Positions 18,212 to 27,025 of a DNA stretch of 64,000 bases are shown here, one piece after another. The stretch covers positions 29,773 to 93,772 of the forward strand of contig NZ_PVWK01000079.1 in the NCBI RefSeq assembly GCF_003003795.1. Direction: 5' to 3'. The notes below the pieces were generated by a model, which ran no database searches, was not told the origin of the DNA, and saw only the letters and a list, made by a program, of their open reading frames with translations. The stretch's first letter is position 1, and each line of letters starts with the position of its first letter. Made by a program: the position numbers and the translations under genes. The DNA comes from Stenomitos frigidus ULC18. Its GTDB lineage: Bacteria > Cyanobacteriota > Cyanobacteriia > Leptolyngbyales > Leptolyngbyaceae.

Positions 18212-19198
18212 TCAATCACCCCGTCGAGCGCGATCGATTTCACGTTGCAGTGCTTCAATCTGGCGACGCAGTGCATCGACCTCGGCTTGGGAAGACTGGG
18301 ATTGAGTTGCGGCAGGTGCTGAAGGCACCTCTACCGACCCTTCAGCACCTGCACGGGGATAGTTGCCCTGCCGAATCTGTTGGTACTCGCTCGAAACTGA
18401 CCACTCACGCAAAAAATGCACTCGCTCTACTGTAAAGGGATGAGTCAGGAAGATGCCTGTAGAAAGATTATTGTAAAGGAAGAATTTGTAAACCTGGTTC
18501 AGACCATCTTGATCAAGCTCTTGGTAGCGCTCGGATTGTCGAATAAATTCATCCAGGCTAATTTCGTGGGCATGTTTGGTGCTACCACCCGCCATTTTCA
18601 TCATGCTTTTCAGCACTGGATTCAGATCATCGGTCACTAGCAGCGCAGCGCGATCGGCCGACAGTTCAGCTTTGCGCTTCCACTCAGCAAACGCCAGCAG
18701 CAGACCCGTTGTCACCAGATTACTTAGCCCAAACGTGCGCTCTGCCAGCCCCGAAATAATCTGGTTCACCCAAAGCGCCATTCGCACCAGCGTTGTGTGA
18801 CCACACTTAATATGTCCCAGTTCATGAGCCATCACGGTACGTAGTTCGTGGTCATCCAGCAAATCGAGCAAACCACTGTTGATGACCATACTGGGAAACT
18901 CTTGCCCCAAAGCCAACGCATTCACAAATGGATCTTGGGAAATAAACAGCACCGGTTCTGGAGAAACATCCAGATCACGCACACATTCCCGAAAGATTTG
19001 GTAAATGTTTGCATATTGGCGTGGTCCCACTTGAATACTGTTGCCCATTTGATACACAAACTGCGGGCGTTCAGACAGGAACTCAACAAAGGTTCGTGCC
19101 ACCAGATCGAAGCCAGGGACTCTGCGTAACGCTTGCTCGGCTTGACGATCGAGCGGATGACGAAAAGCTTCGCTTGAGATTCCGGTATAGGTAGGCAT
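18212..19198 (-). CDS. M48 family metallopeptidase
   Basis: The protein has 328 residues. The zinc site H125-E-L-G-H129 is intact, with the third ligand in A-E-L-S-A-D-R-A-A. Unlike HtpX it lacks a strong N-terminal transmembrane pair; one hydrophobic segment follows the active site (about 137-165). The C-terminal 35 residues form a coiled coil (A-L-R-R-Q-I-E-A-L-Q-R-E-I), after an Ala/Pro/Ser-rich linker. The family degrades membrane or misfolded proteins; this cyanobacterial form has no known substrate. Confidence 0.9.
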   Translation of the reverse strand: MPTYTGISSEAFRHPLDRQAEQALRRVPGFDLVARTFVEFLSERPQFVYQMGNSIQVGPRQYANIYQIFRECVRDLDVSPEPVLFISQDPFVNALALGQEFPSMVINSGLLDLLDDHELRTVMAHELGHIKCGHTTLVRMALWVNQIISGLAERTFGLSNLVTTGLLLAFAEWKRKAELSADRAALLVTDDLNPVLKSMMKMAGGSTKHAHEISLDEFIRQSERYQELDQDGLNQVYKFFLYNNLSTGIFLTHPFTVERVHFLREWSVSSEYQQIRQGNYPRAGAEGSVEVPSAPAATQSQSSQAEVDALRRQIEALQREIDRARRGD

Positions 19199-19220
19199 GG
19201 TGAGGGGGGTAAGGGAAGGG

Positions 19221-19312
19221 GAGTTTTGAGTTTTGAATTTTGAGTTTTGAATTTTGAGTTAGATTTAATCGCTGACCGCTGACCGCTGACCGCTAACCGC
19301 TGACCGCGCGGC
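19221..19312. repeat. Short tandem repeats (GTTTTGA and GCTGACC heptamers)
   Basis: Alternating GAGTTTT/GAATTTT heptamers (19221-19260) are followed by about five GCTGACC/GCTAACC units (19271-19308). It lies in the divergent promoter region between the M48 gene and the next small gene. Confidence 0.85.
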
Positions 19313-19412
19313 ATAGATCCTGTTCTTTTGTATCCTATTAGCCTGTTTAATTGCATCGACTCACCCATAATCATCGAAACCAACAAGCTCAAACTGTCTA
19401 TCCGCAAAGGCT

Positions 19413-19829
19413 ATGACTGGATCGCGTTTTTCTCTCTCGGTCGTTCTATCTGTCATGATCGCAATGATGGCCCTGCTGCTAGGACAATCAGCGGCTACCC
19501 AGGCCTCTCCATTTCAAGACGGCAACATGTCTCTGGGAGACACCCTTCGACAACCGAACACCTTGATTAAGCGATCAAATGTGGCATCGGGTGATTCAAA
19601 GCGGCAGTGGTTGCTTGACTCTAGGGAAGCAGCCGGTCTTGGTGCAGTTGTGGGGCTGTTTGCGATCGTCATCTTTTATAAAGCTCGTCAAATGCGTGCT
19701 GTTGCGCCTGAGGAAGCCGAGCTTTTGAGCAAGCATCCACAGCTTGAACATCCAGAGATAACGCTAACCGTAGTGCCTAGAGAAGCATTGCCGTCTGCGT
19801 TTGATTCAGACTTGCAGCTGGCGCGTTAG
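19413..19829 (+). CDS. Small membrane protein, unknown function
   Basis: The protein has 138 residues. An N-terminal hydrophobic stretch (about 8-30, ending A-T-Q-A-S) looks like a signal peptide. A second transmembrane helix (about 73-91; G-L-G-A-V-V-G-L-F-A-I-V-I-F-Y) precedes a charged 45-residue tail. No family is recognised. It is followed by a terminator hairpin. Codon use resembles that of its neighbours. Confidence 0.65.
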   Translation: MTGSRFSLSVVLSVMIAMMALLLGQSAATQASPFQDGNMSLGDTLRQPNTLIKRSNVASGDSKRQWLLDSREAAGLGAVVGLFAIVIFYKARQMRAVAPEEAELLSKHPQLEHPEITLTVVPREALPSAFDSDLQLAR

Positions 19830-19897
19830 GGGTTGGGCAAAGGCGAGTTGTTGCGGTAAAGTTTTCCTCCGGTTTTCTCCTTGGTTGTGTGCGGAAC

Positions 19898-19935
19898 AGA
19901 CCTTCTGACAAGTAATTGTCAGGGGTCTTTTTATT
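19898..19935 (+). terminator. Factor-independent terminator
   Basis: AGACC and CTGACAA pair with TTGTCAG and GGTCT across a GTAA loop, with a small internal mismatch, followed by TTTTTATTTTT. It ends the small membrane protein gene. Confidence 0.85.
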
Positions 19936-19993
19936 TTTGGTGTGGAGGGATGGGTGTAGGGTGTAAGAAAGGATGAAGAGGAAGGGACAAGGG

Positions 19994-21712
19994 ATGAAGC
20001 TGCTTAGCCGTAAACGACTGGCAATGCCATGGCTCTGCTTGATGATGGTGTTGCTCAGCAGCCAGAGTGGATGGGCGTTTCCCCATCCCGATCGCGCCAA
20101 ACGGGGCATGGTGGTTTCAGCACACCCCCTGGCGAGTGAAGCCGGTTTGACCGTGCTACAACAGGGTGGCAATGCGATCGATGCTGCAGTCGCTACAACG
20201 CTGGCAATTTCAGTGGTAGAGCCAGCGTCGGCAGGTTTAGGTGGGGGCGGCTTTTTGCTCCTTCGGTTGGGCAAAACGGGCGAAGTAAAGGCACTCGATT
20301 TTCGTGAACGGGCCCCTTTAGGAGCAACGCGCACGATGTATCTGGATGCTCAAGGCAAGGTGCGCCCCAACGCCAGCACCGATGGGTATCTGGCAGTGGG
20401 TGTGCCTGGTACGGTTGCGGGACTGTATGAAGTGCAGCATCGCTATGGCAAACTGCCCTGGAAGGCCGTGGTGGCACCCGCGACCCAATTAGCGGCAAAA
20501 GGCTTTTGGGTCAGTTGGCGGTTAGCAGACGCGATCGCCCAGCAAAAAACGCTGCAGCAGAATCCCGCTGCCCGTAAGATTTTTACCCGCAATGGCACGC
20601 CTCTGCAAGCGGGCGATCAGCTGGTACAGAGCGATCTGGCAAAAACGCTTCAAGCACTGGCAAACAATCCACAAAGTTTCTATACAGGCAGTCTGGCGGG
20701 GACGATCGCTCGCGATATAGCTACAAACAAAGGCTTGATCACCCTCGCAGACCTGAAACGCTACCGCCCCATCTGGCGCGACCCTGTCTGCGGCAACTTT
20801 CGAGCCACACGCATTTGCTCCATGCCACCGCCATCCTCCGGTGGTGTTCATCTGCTAGAAATCCTTAACATCCTGGGTGATACTGATCTCAAAGCGATGG
20901 GCTGGCATAACGTCGATGCGCTGCACTTAATCGTGGAAGCGATGCGAATTGCCTACGCCGATCGCGCGGTATATTTGGGCGACCCTGACTTCGTGAAAGT
21001 CCCAGTTGCCAAGCTGATCAGCCCGGCCTATGCTAAACAGCGCCGACAGGAGATTGATCTGCAAAAAGCCCGACCTTCTAGCGAAGTACGAGCGGGTACT
21101 CCAGAAATGCTCAAACGCCTGGGTAAAGAGTCTAATGACACCAGCCACCTGAGCGTGGTGGATAGTGCTGGCAATGCTGTGAGTCTGACGTTTACAGTAA
21201 ACCTGGGTTTTGGTGCTGGCGTCGTGGTTCCTGGTACTGGCATTATTCTCAACAACGAAATGGACGACTTTGCGATCGCCCCTGGTGTGCCCAATGCGTT
21301 TGGCTTAGTGGGTGGCGATGCCAACGCGATCGCTCCTGGCAAAACGCCACTGTCCAGCATGACACCGACGATCGTCACCGAAAAAGATCAACTACGACTG
21401 GTTGCGGGCGCTCCTGGTGGAAGCACGATCATTACGACCGTTCTACAAGTCGTGCTGAATGTGTTGGTCTACGGCATGGACGCTAAACGTGCGGTCGCGG
21501 CTCCACGTCTGCATCATCAGTGGCTGCCTGATAAACTGATGGTTGAACCGTGGGGCTTTGACCGTTTAACTCTAGAAGATTTGCGCCATCGGGGACATCA
21601 GATTGAAGAACGACGTGCCTGGGGGAATGCTGACGCGATCGTGCGATCGCCGGATGGTTCCCTAGAAGGAGCCGCCGATCCACGGGGAGAGGGAGCCGCG
21701 TATGGGCTCTGA
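19994..21712 (+). CDS. ggt: Gamma-glutamyltransferase, secreted
   Basis: The protein has 572 residues from the ATG at 19994, where a GAGGAAGGGA-type ribosome site and a good signal peptide (K-R-L-A-M-P-W-L-C-L-M to W-A-F) agree. The upstream ATG at 19973 adds 7 residues and has poor spacing. The processing and catalytic threonine is T383 in N-D-T-S-H-L-S-V-V. Conserved parts include G-G-N-A-I-D-A, G-L-G-G-G-G-F, F-R-E-R-A-P and S-S-M-T-P-T. The enzyme is made as a precursor, cleaves itself into two subunits, and splits glutathione and other gamma-glutamyl compounds in the periplasm. Confidence 0.95.
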   Translation: MKLLSRKRLAMPWLCLMMVLLSSQSGWAFPHPDRAKRGMVVSAHPLASEAGLTVLQQGGNAIDAAVATTLAISVVEPASAGLGGGGFLLLRLGKTGEVKALDFRERAPLGATRTMYLDAQGKVRPNASTDGYLAVGVPGTVAGLYEVQHRYGKLPWKAVVAPATQLAAKGFWVSWRLADAIAQQKTLQQNPAARKIFTRNGTPLQAGDQLVQSDLAKTLQALANNPQSFYTGSLAGTIARDIATNKGLITLADLKRYRPIWRDPVCGNFRATRICSMPPPSSGGVHLLEILNILGDTDLKAMGWHNVDALHLIVEAMRIAYADRAVYLGDPDFVKVPVAKLISPAYAKQRRQEIDLQKARPSSEVRAGTPEMLKRLGKESNDTSHLSVVDSAGNAVSLTFTVNLGFGAGVVVPGTGIILNNEMDDFAIAPGVPNAFGLVGGDANAIAPGKTPLSSMTPTIVTEKDQLRLVAGAPGGSTIITTVLQVVLNVLVYGMDAKRAVAAPRLHHQWLPDKLMVEPWGFDRLTLEDLRHRGHQIEERRAWGNADAIVRSPDGSLEGAADPRGEGAAYGL

Positions 21713-21862
21713 GGCTATCTTCTACCTGTGTAACCACCTTTGTAAAATTCCAGTAAGAACACGTAGACCTTCCGTAAAACCCTCATAAAGGTGTATCAAC
21801 TCACGCGGAAGCTCAAGAAGCTGTCTGTAGTGGTAAGTACACCAAACCAAAAGGTCGTTCTC

Positions 21863-22096
21863 ATGTTGGAAGGATTTGTTACGCTCTGGGCTATCCTGTT
21901 ACTCCTCTTGCCAGGACTTTTCAATCATGGGACGAAGGGGAAAAGCGTAGTGACGCCAAAATCACCCGTAGCCGTTCTGCCATCTACACCCCCTTCTTCT
22001 GAAAATATTCAAAAAATTCCGACCCCTGCTTTACTGCCAGGTTTAATTGTCTTTTTTGGAAGTGCGTTGCGAAAAAAGGGGCAGAAGGATAGTTAA
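21863..22096 (+). CDS. Small PTPA-CTERM-like membrane protein
   Basis: The protein has 77 residues from the ATG at 21863 (AAAAGG 8 bases upstream). A GTG at 21791 in frame would give 101 residues but has no spaced ribosome site. A hydrophobic N-terminal helix (about 3-20) is followed by a Pro/Ser/Thr-rich linker. The C-terminus is P-T-P-A-L-L-P-G-L-I, a hydrophobic stretch, then R-K-K-G-Q-K. This is the tripartite form of the cyanobacterial PTPA-CTERM sorting tail, a relative of PEP-CTERM, so it may be processed by an exosortase-like enzyme. No such enzyme is encoded nearby. Function is unknown. Confidence 0.65.
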   Translation: MLEGFVTLWAILLLLLPGLFNHGTKGKSVVTPKSPVAVLPSTPPSSENIQKIPTPALLPGLIVFFGSALRKKGQKDS

Positions 22097-22114
22097 ATCT
22101 CTGCTGGCTCTCAG

Positions 22115-22315
22115 TTAATCGACGACTCTCAGCAAGCCCTCCCTTAGACGATCGAACACTTCGTTAAGCAGGGTTTGCTCATCACTATTCAGGTTCGCTA
22201 ACGAGAGCAGCAAGCGTTGATCCATGCGAGTAATGCGGCGAGAAGACAGAATTCGGTCAGTAACGTCTTGAAGCGAGGGAGTTAATACTTGGGCTTGCAT
22301 GGGTTTGAGGGGCAA
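22115..22315 (-). CDS. Small conserved cyanobacterial protein
   Basis: The protein has 66 residues. The segment V-T-D-R-I-L-S-S-R-R-I-T-R-M-D-Q-R-L-L and the end F-D-R-L-R-E-G-L-L-R-V-V-D match a group of small cyanobacterial proteins I recognise, of unknown function. It is soluble, helical and charged. It lies on the strand opposite the PTPA-CTERM gene and converges with it. Confidence 0.75.
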   Translation of the reverse strand: MPLKPMQAQVLTPSLQDVTDRILSSRRITRMDQRLLLSLANLNSDEQTLLNEVFDRLREGLLRVVD

Positions 22316-22411
22316 CTCGATACCATTTAGTATGCGATCGTTCTACAAGCAACCAGGTGATTGAGTAGAGCCCTCCGGCGTGACAATGCTGCAGTTGTAG
22401 CGTGATTTGGA

Positions 22412-23449
22412 TCAGTTAACAGTCGTCGTGAAAGCCGCTCGGTTATCCAGAAGGATGCCGACCGCATTCAATACCCGTTGCGCTGCTCCAGTGAAGAACG
22501 TGCGATCGAGCGTCTCTGGTGTGTCACTGGGTTGATGGTAATGAGGATTGCGAAAATTGGCCGTATCGCCTACCATTACGGCGCCAATGTTCTTTGCCCA
22601 AAACGGGGCGTGATCGCTGCGTAAGACAGCTGGTGTCAGCAAACCCTTAAGTGGAATTGGCACCGTAATCATCGCTGGCAGATTGGACTGTCCTGATGGG
22701 TTGGAAGCTGATACCTGGAAGACATTCAGCAGCGGCAAATGCTCCTGGTCACCGACGACGCCTAAAAAGTCGCCACGATCGCCTATTGGATTCACAGGTA
22801 ACCCTTCTGGATATTTCTGACATCCGGCAGTGTGACAGGCGTAACCCATCATCTCCAAATTGACCACACCCTCAAGCTTCGCCAAGTTTTCAGGGTGCGA
22901 GGTAAACGTAAGACTGCCAACTAAGCCAGCTTCTTCGCGATCGAAAAACGCAAGCCACAGGGGGCGATAAGTCGGACGGGCGCCCAGCAACCGGGCAATT
23001 TCAAGTGTAGTAGCGATCGCACTGCTGTTGTCATCCGCACCGGGCGAACCGTTCACCGTATCGTAGTGCGCACTCACCAAAATCGCACCAGCATTAGGAT
23101 TGCTACCAGGACGTTGAGCGAAAACATTGACGCCACCATCAAAGGCTTGCAATTGCGGTTTCCAGCCAAATTCAGTCAGCGTTTTAACCAGATAGCGGCG
23201 AGCACGATCGCGATCGACCGTTTGATACCGCTCAAAGTTCAATGCTTCGATGTGCTGGAAGAGACGTGTTGCGCCGATCGGTGGTAGCGGCTGTATGGAA
23301 GGGATTGCTTGAGGACTGATAGCCTGTATCGGACTTGGGGTATCAGGAGATGGCTCTGGAAGGGGTTGAGAGGAAGACAAATGACAGCTAGTGATGATGA
23401 TCAAGGCGATCGCCAGCAAACCTCCCAAAATCCATCGTTTCATCACCAT
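22412..23449 (-). CDS. M28 family zinc peptidase, lipoprotein
   Basis: The protein has 345 residues. The N-terminal hydrophobic stretch ends in I-I-T-S-C, a lipobox at about residue 22, so it is probably anchored in the membrane facing the periplasm. A Pro-rich linker follows. The two-zinc site of M28 aminopeptidases is visible: S-A-H-Y-D-T-V, G-A-D-D-N-S-S-A, F-F-D-R-E-E-A-G-L, and the last ligand in R-S-D-H-A-P-F. It probably cleaves N-terminal residues from peptides. Confidence 0.92.
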   Translation of the reverse strand: MVMKRWILGGLLAIALIIITSCHLSSSQPLPEPSPDTPSPIQAISPQAIPSIQPLPPIGATRLFQHIEALNFERYQTVDRDRARRYLVKTLTEFGWKPQLQAFDGGVNVFAQRPGSNPNAGAILVSAHYDTVNGSPGADDNSSAIATTLEIARLLGARPTYRPLWLAFFDREEAGLVGSLTFTSHPENLAKLEGVVNLEMMGYACHTAGCQKYPEGLPVNPIGDRGDFLGVVGDQEHLPLLNVFQVSASNPSGQSNLPAMITVPIPLKGLLTPAVLRSDHAPFWAKNIGAVMVGDTANFRNPHYHQPSDTPETLDRTFFTGAAQRVLNAVGILLDNRAAFTTTVN

Positions 23450-23503
23450 GACCGTTTAACGCTTTTTTGTCTTCATGCTTTATGCTCTATGCCTCACCCT
23501 TCC

Positions 23504-24334
23504 TTAAATGCCTCCATGCTCCACAACAAATACGTTGGAGTATAGACACGCTGTAATCTGCTGCCCCTGTTGAGTCACAGACAGATAGCGAAGTGCATCC
23601 TGGATATAGGGGTAAACCCCTTTCCAGTAGAACTGAGAGTAGCTCTGGCGCAAGTCTCCGGGGTTACGGTAGCCAAGCGCTTTGTTGACGCCGGTTTCTT
23701 CAAATTCATAGAAAAGCGCCGCGATCTTTTTCAGATAGCGCGGATCGCTGAGTTGTCCAATCAAATCCGCAGCACGTACTAGCCCAGGATAGTTGCTGGT
23801 GTCCTGATGGTCTTCAGCCGCAGGGACGGGGAAGCGAGTCAGCTCAATATTACGCTTAATCAGTTCGGCATCAAGTAAGCGATGACCACCAAAGCGTTCG
23901 TCGATAAAGAGCTTGCCGCGATCGACATGATACGGCGTGAGGCTGGCATCGGTGGAACCGGGTGGTAAGGCAATCATGGTCTCGGCAATACCCGTGGCAC
24001 AAATGTTGTCGTGATCGTCCCGACAAACACCCCGAACGTAGCCGATATCATGACAGACCAGGGAAATGATGCCATGCAGCCAATCTTCGGGTGCGACGCC
24101 ACCTTCACGGATATGCTTGCCGCGCAGAATTTCTTGCCCCACCAGGGTAACCAAAATCGTGTGCTCAATATCGTGATAGAGCGCATCACTATTGGCAATG
24201 TTTTCCAACGCCATGCTGCCTGCCCAGGCAATGATATCGGCATAATCGGCTTTCAAATTGCCATAGGTGCGTTTGTAGCCCGCCTTTAGCTGCTGCACAA
24301 ACGCACCCGTCAGAATTTCGGTTGCGTTAAACAT
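23504..24334 (-). CDS. HD-domain metal-dependent phosphohydrolase, paralogue 1
   Basis: The protein has 276 residues from the ATG at 24334. That start aligns with the start of paralogue 2 and has GGAGG 8 bases upstream. The HD signature is Y-H-D-I-E-H, then V-C-H-D-I-G-Y, with a later R-A-A-D-L-I-G. HD proteins hydrolyse phosphate esters of nucleotides or cyclic nucleotides; the substrate is unknown. By eye it is about three-quarters identical to the protein at 27026-27862, with the most divergence in the first 50 residues and around D-N-I-C-A-T-G. Confidence 0.88.
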   Translation of the reverse strand: MFNATEILTGAFVQQLKAGYKRTYGNLKADYADIIAWAGSMALENIANSDALYHDIEHTILVTLVGQEILRGKHIREGGVAPEDWLHGIISLVCHDIGYVRGVCRDDHDNICATGIAETMIALPPGSTDASLTPYHVDRGKLFIDERFGGHRLLDAELIKRNIELTRFPVPAAEDHQDTSNYPGLVRAADLIGQLSDPRYLKKIAALFYEFEETGVNKALGYRNPGDLRQSYSQFYWKGVYPYIQDALRYLSVTQQGQQITACLYSNVFVVEHGGI

Positions 24335-24647
24335 CTTCAAATCCTCCATCCTGTCCGTTGTAACGAACGTTGGATCAGCGTTTCACCCTTCCACTATGCC
24401 GCGATCGCCTAACTGCTGGGGTGATAGTGAGGAGCCATCAACGTGATTATGCTGGGGAAAAGCAGTGATTTCGATCGGATACATTGCCAGAGACAACACG
24501 ATCACACGTCGATGCACTCACCCTTAGCCAACAGGAGTTATGAGGCGAAGCGTTGCTAGATTGCTCTTACCTGGCTGCTTTAGAAGTGTGTTGATAGAAC
24601 ATTCTAGGACTTCGTAAAGCCTGCGATCGCGACTCAAACCGTTGTCT
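24335..24647. other. 313-bp intergenic region
   Basis: It lies between HD paralogue 1 and the aldo/keto reductase, both on the reverse strand, so it should hold the HD1 promoter. I see no gene, hairpin or repeat. Confidence 0.5.
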
Positions 24648-25520
24648 TCAAACAGCCGTAGCGCGATCAATTTGGCCAACCTCCGATGGAGAGAGGTGAA
24701 TCGTCGCGGCTGTGATGGAATCGGCAATGCTCTCTGGCTTACTAGCTCCAGGAATCGGCAAGACGCTGAGTGATTTTGCCCGCAGCCACGCCAGCACAAT
24801 GCTGTAAACGGAAACGTTCTTTGCCTTGGCCAGTTGCACGATCGCCTCAATCTCTTTGATCTGCCCAAAGCGCCGACTGCCGCCCAAGGGACTCCAGGGT
24901 AAGAACGTTAGTCCTTCGCGATCGCAATACTCCAGCACACCATCTGACTCTGGATCGCGATGCCAGGGGTTGTATTGGTTTTGTACAGAAGCAAGCTCGA
25001 CCACATCACGGGCGCGCTTGATCTGTTCTACCGAGAAGTTAGAGACACCCACAAGCCGGATAAGACCGTTAACCACAGCTTCTTTGGCTGGCTTGAGTGA
25101 CTCTTCAATTGAGTAGTCAGGGTCAGGGGCATGGTATTGCCAAAGCCCGATCGGTTGGTCGCCGCCCAACGCCTCAAAGCTGGTACGAATCGTTTCTCGA
25201 AGATGGTCGGGGTTACCGTTGCGTGTCCAGGCACCATCCGGCCGCATCAAACCACCTTTCGTCGCGATCATGACGTTGGTAGTGTCACCGCTGTATTGCT
25301 GGAGTGCTTTGTAAATCAGCCGTTCGTTGTGGTGCTTATCGGACTCATCCTTGCAATACGAGTCAGCCGTATCGATAAGAGTGACACCGAGATCAAGGGC
25401 ACGATGGATAGTAGCGATCGCCTGTGCTTCGGGTGGGCGACTGCTGAGCGACATGGGCATACCGCCCAGACCGATCGCGCTTACAGTGATCCCTGTGTTG
25501 CCTAACTGTTTTGTTTCCAT
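24648..25520 (-). CDS. Aldo/keto reductase
   Basis: The protein has 290 residues. The family features are L-G-N-T-G-I-T-V-S-A-I-G-L-G-G-M at the start, D-T-A-D-S-Y (catalytic Asp and Tyr), the lysine in A-T-K-G-G-L, the H-x-P-D sheet (Q-Y-H-A-P-D-P), and a C-terminal P-I-P-G-A-S-K-P-E-S NADPH-binding loop. It should reduce a carbonyl substrate with NADPH in the cytosol. The substrate is unknown, and the neighbours are not metabolically linked. Confidence 0.93.
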   Translation of the reverse strand: METKQLGNTGITVSAIGLGGMPMSLSSRPPEAQAIATIHRALDLGVTLIDTADSYCKDESDKHHNERLIYKALQQYSGDTTNVMIATKGGLMRPDGAWTRNGNPDHLRETIRTSFEALGGDQPIGLWQYHAPDPDYSIEESLKPAKEAVVNGLIRLVGVSNFSVEQIKRARDVVELASVQNQYNPWHRDPESDGVLEYCDREGLTFLPWSPLGGSRRFGQIKEIEAIVQLAKAKNVSVYSIVLAWLRAKSLSVLPIPGASKPESIADSITAATIHLSPSEVGQIDRATAV

Positions 25521-25719
25521 GTCCTACCTATATGAGTGAACTACGGTTTAGAGAACGCGTTGCTATAGCTTCTCTGCATTCACGATTGCTGTCATTCGCC
25601 ACAATGCAGAGGCGAAGCAACCATTGCGTTTCTCTAACCGTAGAATCAACTCAAGCATGATCAATCGTCATCCTTCTAGAGGCGTGATACTTAGAGACAC
25701 GGTACTTAAAGAACGGATA

Positions 25720-26169
25720 TCAGGGGCATCCTGAAGCGACAACTGTGTAGGCGTTTCCAGTCACCGGAATACCCCCAACCACAACGTTGACCTGATAGGG
25801 TTCTGCATTTAAGCGAGGTGAGCCTGAGATATTAACGGACTCACCGTCCTTCAGCGTCACCTTCTGATCAAAAACTTTATCAGAGGTGCGATTAGCATAC
25901 TTAAGGTTCATTTGGATGTTGTAGACTCCCCCATTTTTGGCTCGCACTGTTGCTGCATAGCGGCTAAAGCGGCGTCCATTCGATACAGCAAAATCCGTAT
26001 TCCAGTTACTGGGGCTCACTGGAGTACTGGCAGCGGACACCTTTTTCTGCACTGAGTAGGCTCCTTTGCCTTCGACCACCCTGAGAAGAGAGCATGTTTG
26101 AGCATTGGCAGGTAGACCAAGACAAACCAATGCACCTACTAACGCTGTTTTTCCTAACCAGTTCATCAT
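25720..26169 (-). CDS. Secreted protein, unknown function
   Basis: The protein has 149 residues. A signal peptide runs to about residue 23 (V-C-L-G-L-P-A-N-A-Q). The mature part looks all-beta (V-Y-N-I-Q-M-N-L, V-N-V-V-V-G-G) and has two cysteines, at the start and near the end, that could form a disulphide. No family is recognised. It is a single gene on the reverse strand. Confidence 0.65.
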   Translation of the reverse strand: MMNWLGKTALVGALVCLGLPANAQTCSLLRVVEGKGAYSVQKKVSAASTPVSPSNWNTDFAVSNGRRFSRYAATVRAKNGGVYNIQMNLKYANRTSDKVFDQKVTLKDGESVNISGSPRLNAEPYQVNVVVGGIPVTGNAYTVVASGCP

Positions 26170-26297
26170 AAAAACCTCTTTGGTTTAGTAATGCCGCCTC
26201 ACGATCGAGGCTAATGACTGAAATACAGCGATAACAGTTCCCAAAGCAAGCGTCTTAGGTAAGATTTAAGTCTCATCGGTGGCCTGAAGTGCTCAAC

Positions 26298-26561
26298 TCA
26301 CTGAATGTTTATCGTCTCGGGTTCGTGTGTCGCTTGGTCTTGCAGCGATTGCCAGCCAGCTTGCCAGAGCGAGCGATCCTTCAGCAGTTGCGCGTTCACC
26401 CAAAAGCGCACGGCTGGATCACAAGCTGCCACCATTTCGGCGAACACCCACTGTCCTTGGTTTTTGCGATTAGTTACCTGAAAGTGCTGCCATCCATCAA
26501 TTTTTTGATGAGCGGTCCACTTGGATTGCACCAGGTGCGGAAACTTTTGTTTACGTGGCAT
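26298..26561 (-). CDS. Small Trp-rich conserved protein (TIGR02450-like)
   Basis: The protein has 87 residues, with W at six positions in a short chain. S-K-W-T-A-x6-W-Q-H-F-Q-V-T-N and the C-A-V/D-P-A-V-R-F-W-V-N pattern are those of the small tryptophan-rich TIGR02450-type family found in cyanobacteria and gamma-proteobacteria. Function is unknown. It begins 15 bp after the STAS gene ends and is likely co-transcribed with it. Confidence 0.75.
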   Translation of the reverse strand: MPRKQKFPHLVQSKWTAHQKIDGWQHFQVTNRKNQGQWVFAEMVAACDPAVRFWVNAQLLKDRSLWQAGWQSLQDQATHEPETINIQ

Positions 26562-26575
26562 GATGCTATTATCAA

Positions 26576-26917
26576 TTACTTTGCTAGCGGTTCGCCTGGA
26601 CTGTTAGCCAACGCGCGATCGAATCCCTCTGGAGCCTCGTAGATTTCAAAGACTTTATCCAGGCCGCTGTGCTCAAGCACCATATAAGCTTGCCCGTTGA
26701 GGTGACAAAGCGCTAGGCGACCGTTCACAGCACGGACTCGCTTTAACGCCACCACCAGCGCTGACAGGCCAGTGCTGTCCATAAACATGACGTGCTGAAA
26801 GTCCACCAGAATGTTTGCAATACCCGCTTCAAGGCTTCTAGTGATGCCATCAAGCAGGTCACCCGTAGTGGAGGAGCTGAGAATTCTTTTAGGATAAAAC
26901 GTTTGCATCGTCGTCAT
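26576..26917 (-). CDS. STAS-domain anti-sigma-factor-antagonist-like protein
   Basis: The protein has 113 residues from the ATG at 26917; an in-frame TTG at 26938 is less likely. The STAS core is I-L-V-D-F-Q-H-V-M-F-M-D-S-T-G-L-S-A-L-V, where the Ser after Asp is the residue phosphorylated in SpoIIAA-type proteins. It probably takes part in a partner-switching circuit with an RsbW-like kinase and a PP2C phosphatase, neither of which is in the window. Confidence 0.9.
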   Translation of the reverse strand: MTTMQTFYPKRILSSSTTGDLLDGITRSLEAGIANILVDFQHVMFMDSTGLSALVVALKRVRAVNGRLALCHLNGQAYMVLEHSGLDKVFEIYEAPEGFDRALANSPGEPLAK

Positions 26918-27025
26918 GGCTAACCCTAGACTGTCCAAATAGGTTTAGGGTTCCCAGGATGAGCCATGAAGTACATATTTGCTTCCCGTCTAGCTCTACA
27001 GGCGTTGTCTGGTTAAGAGCCAGCT

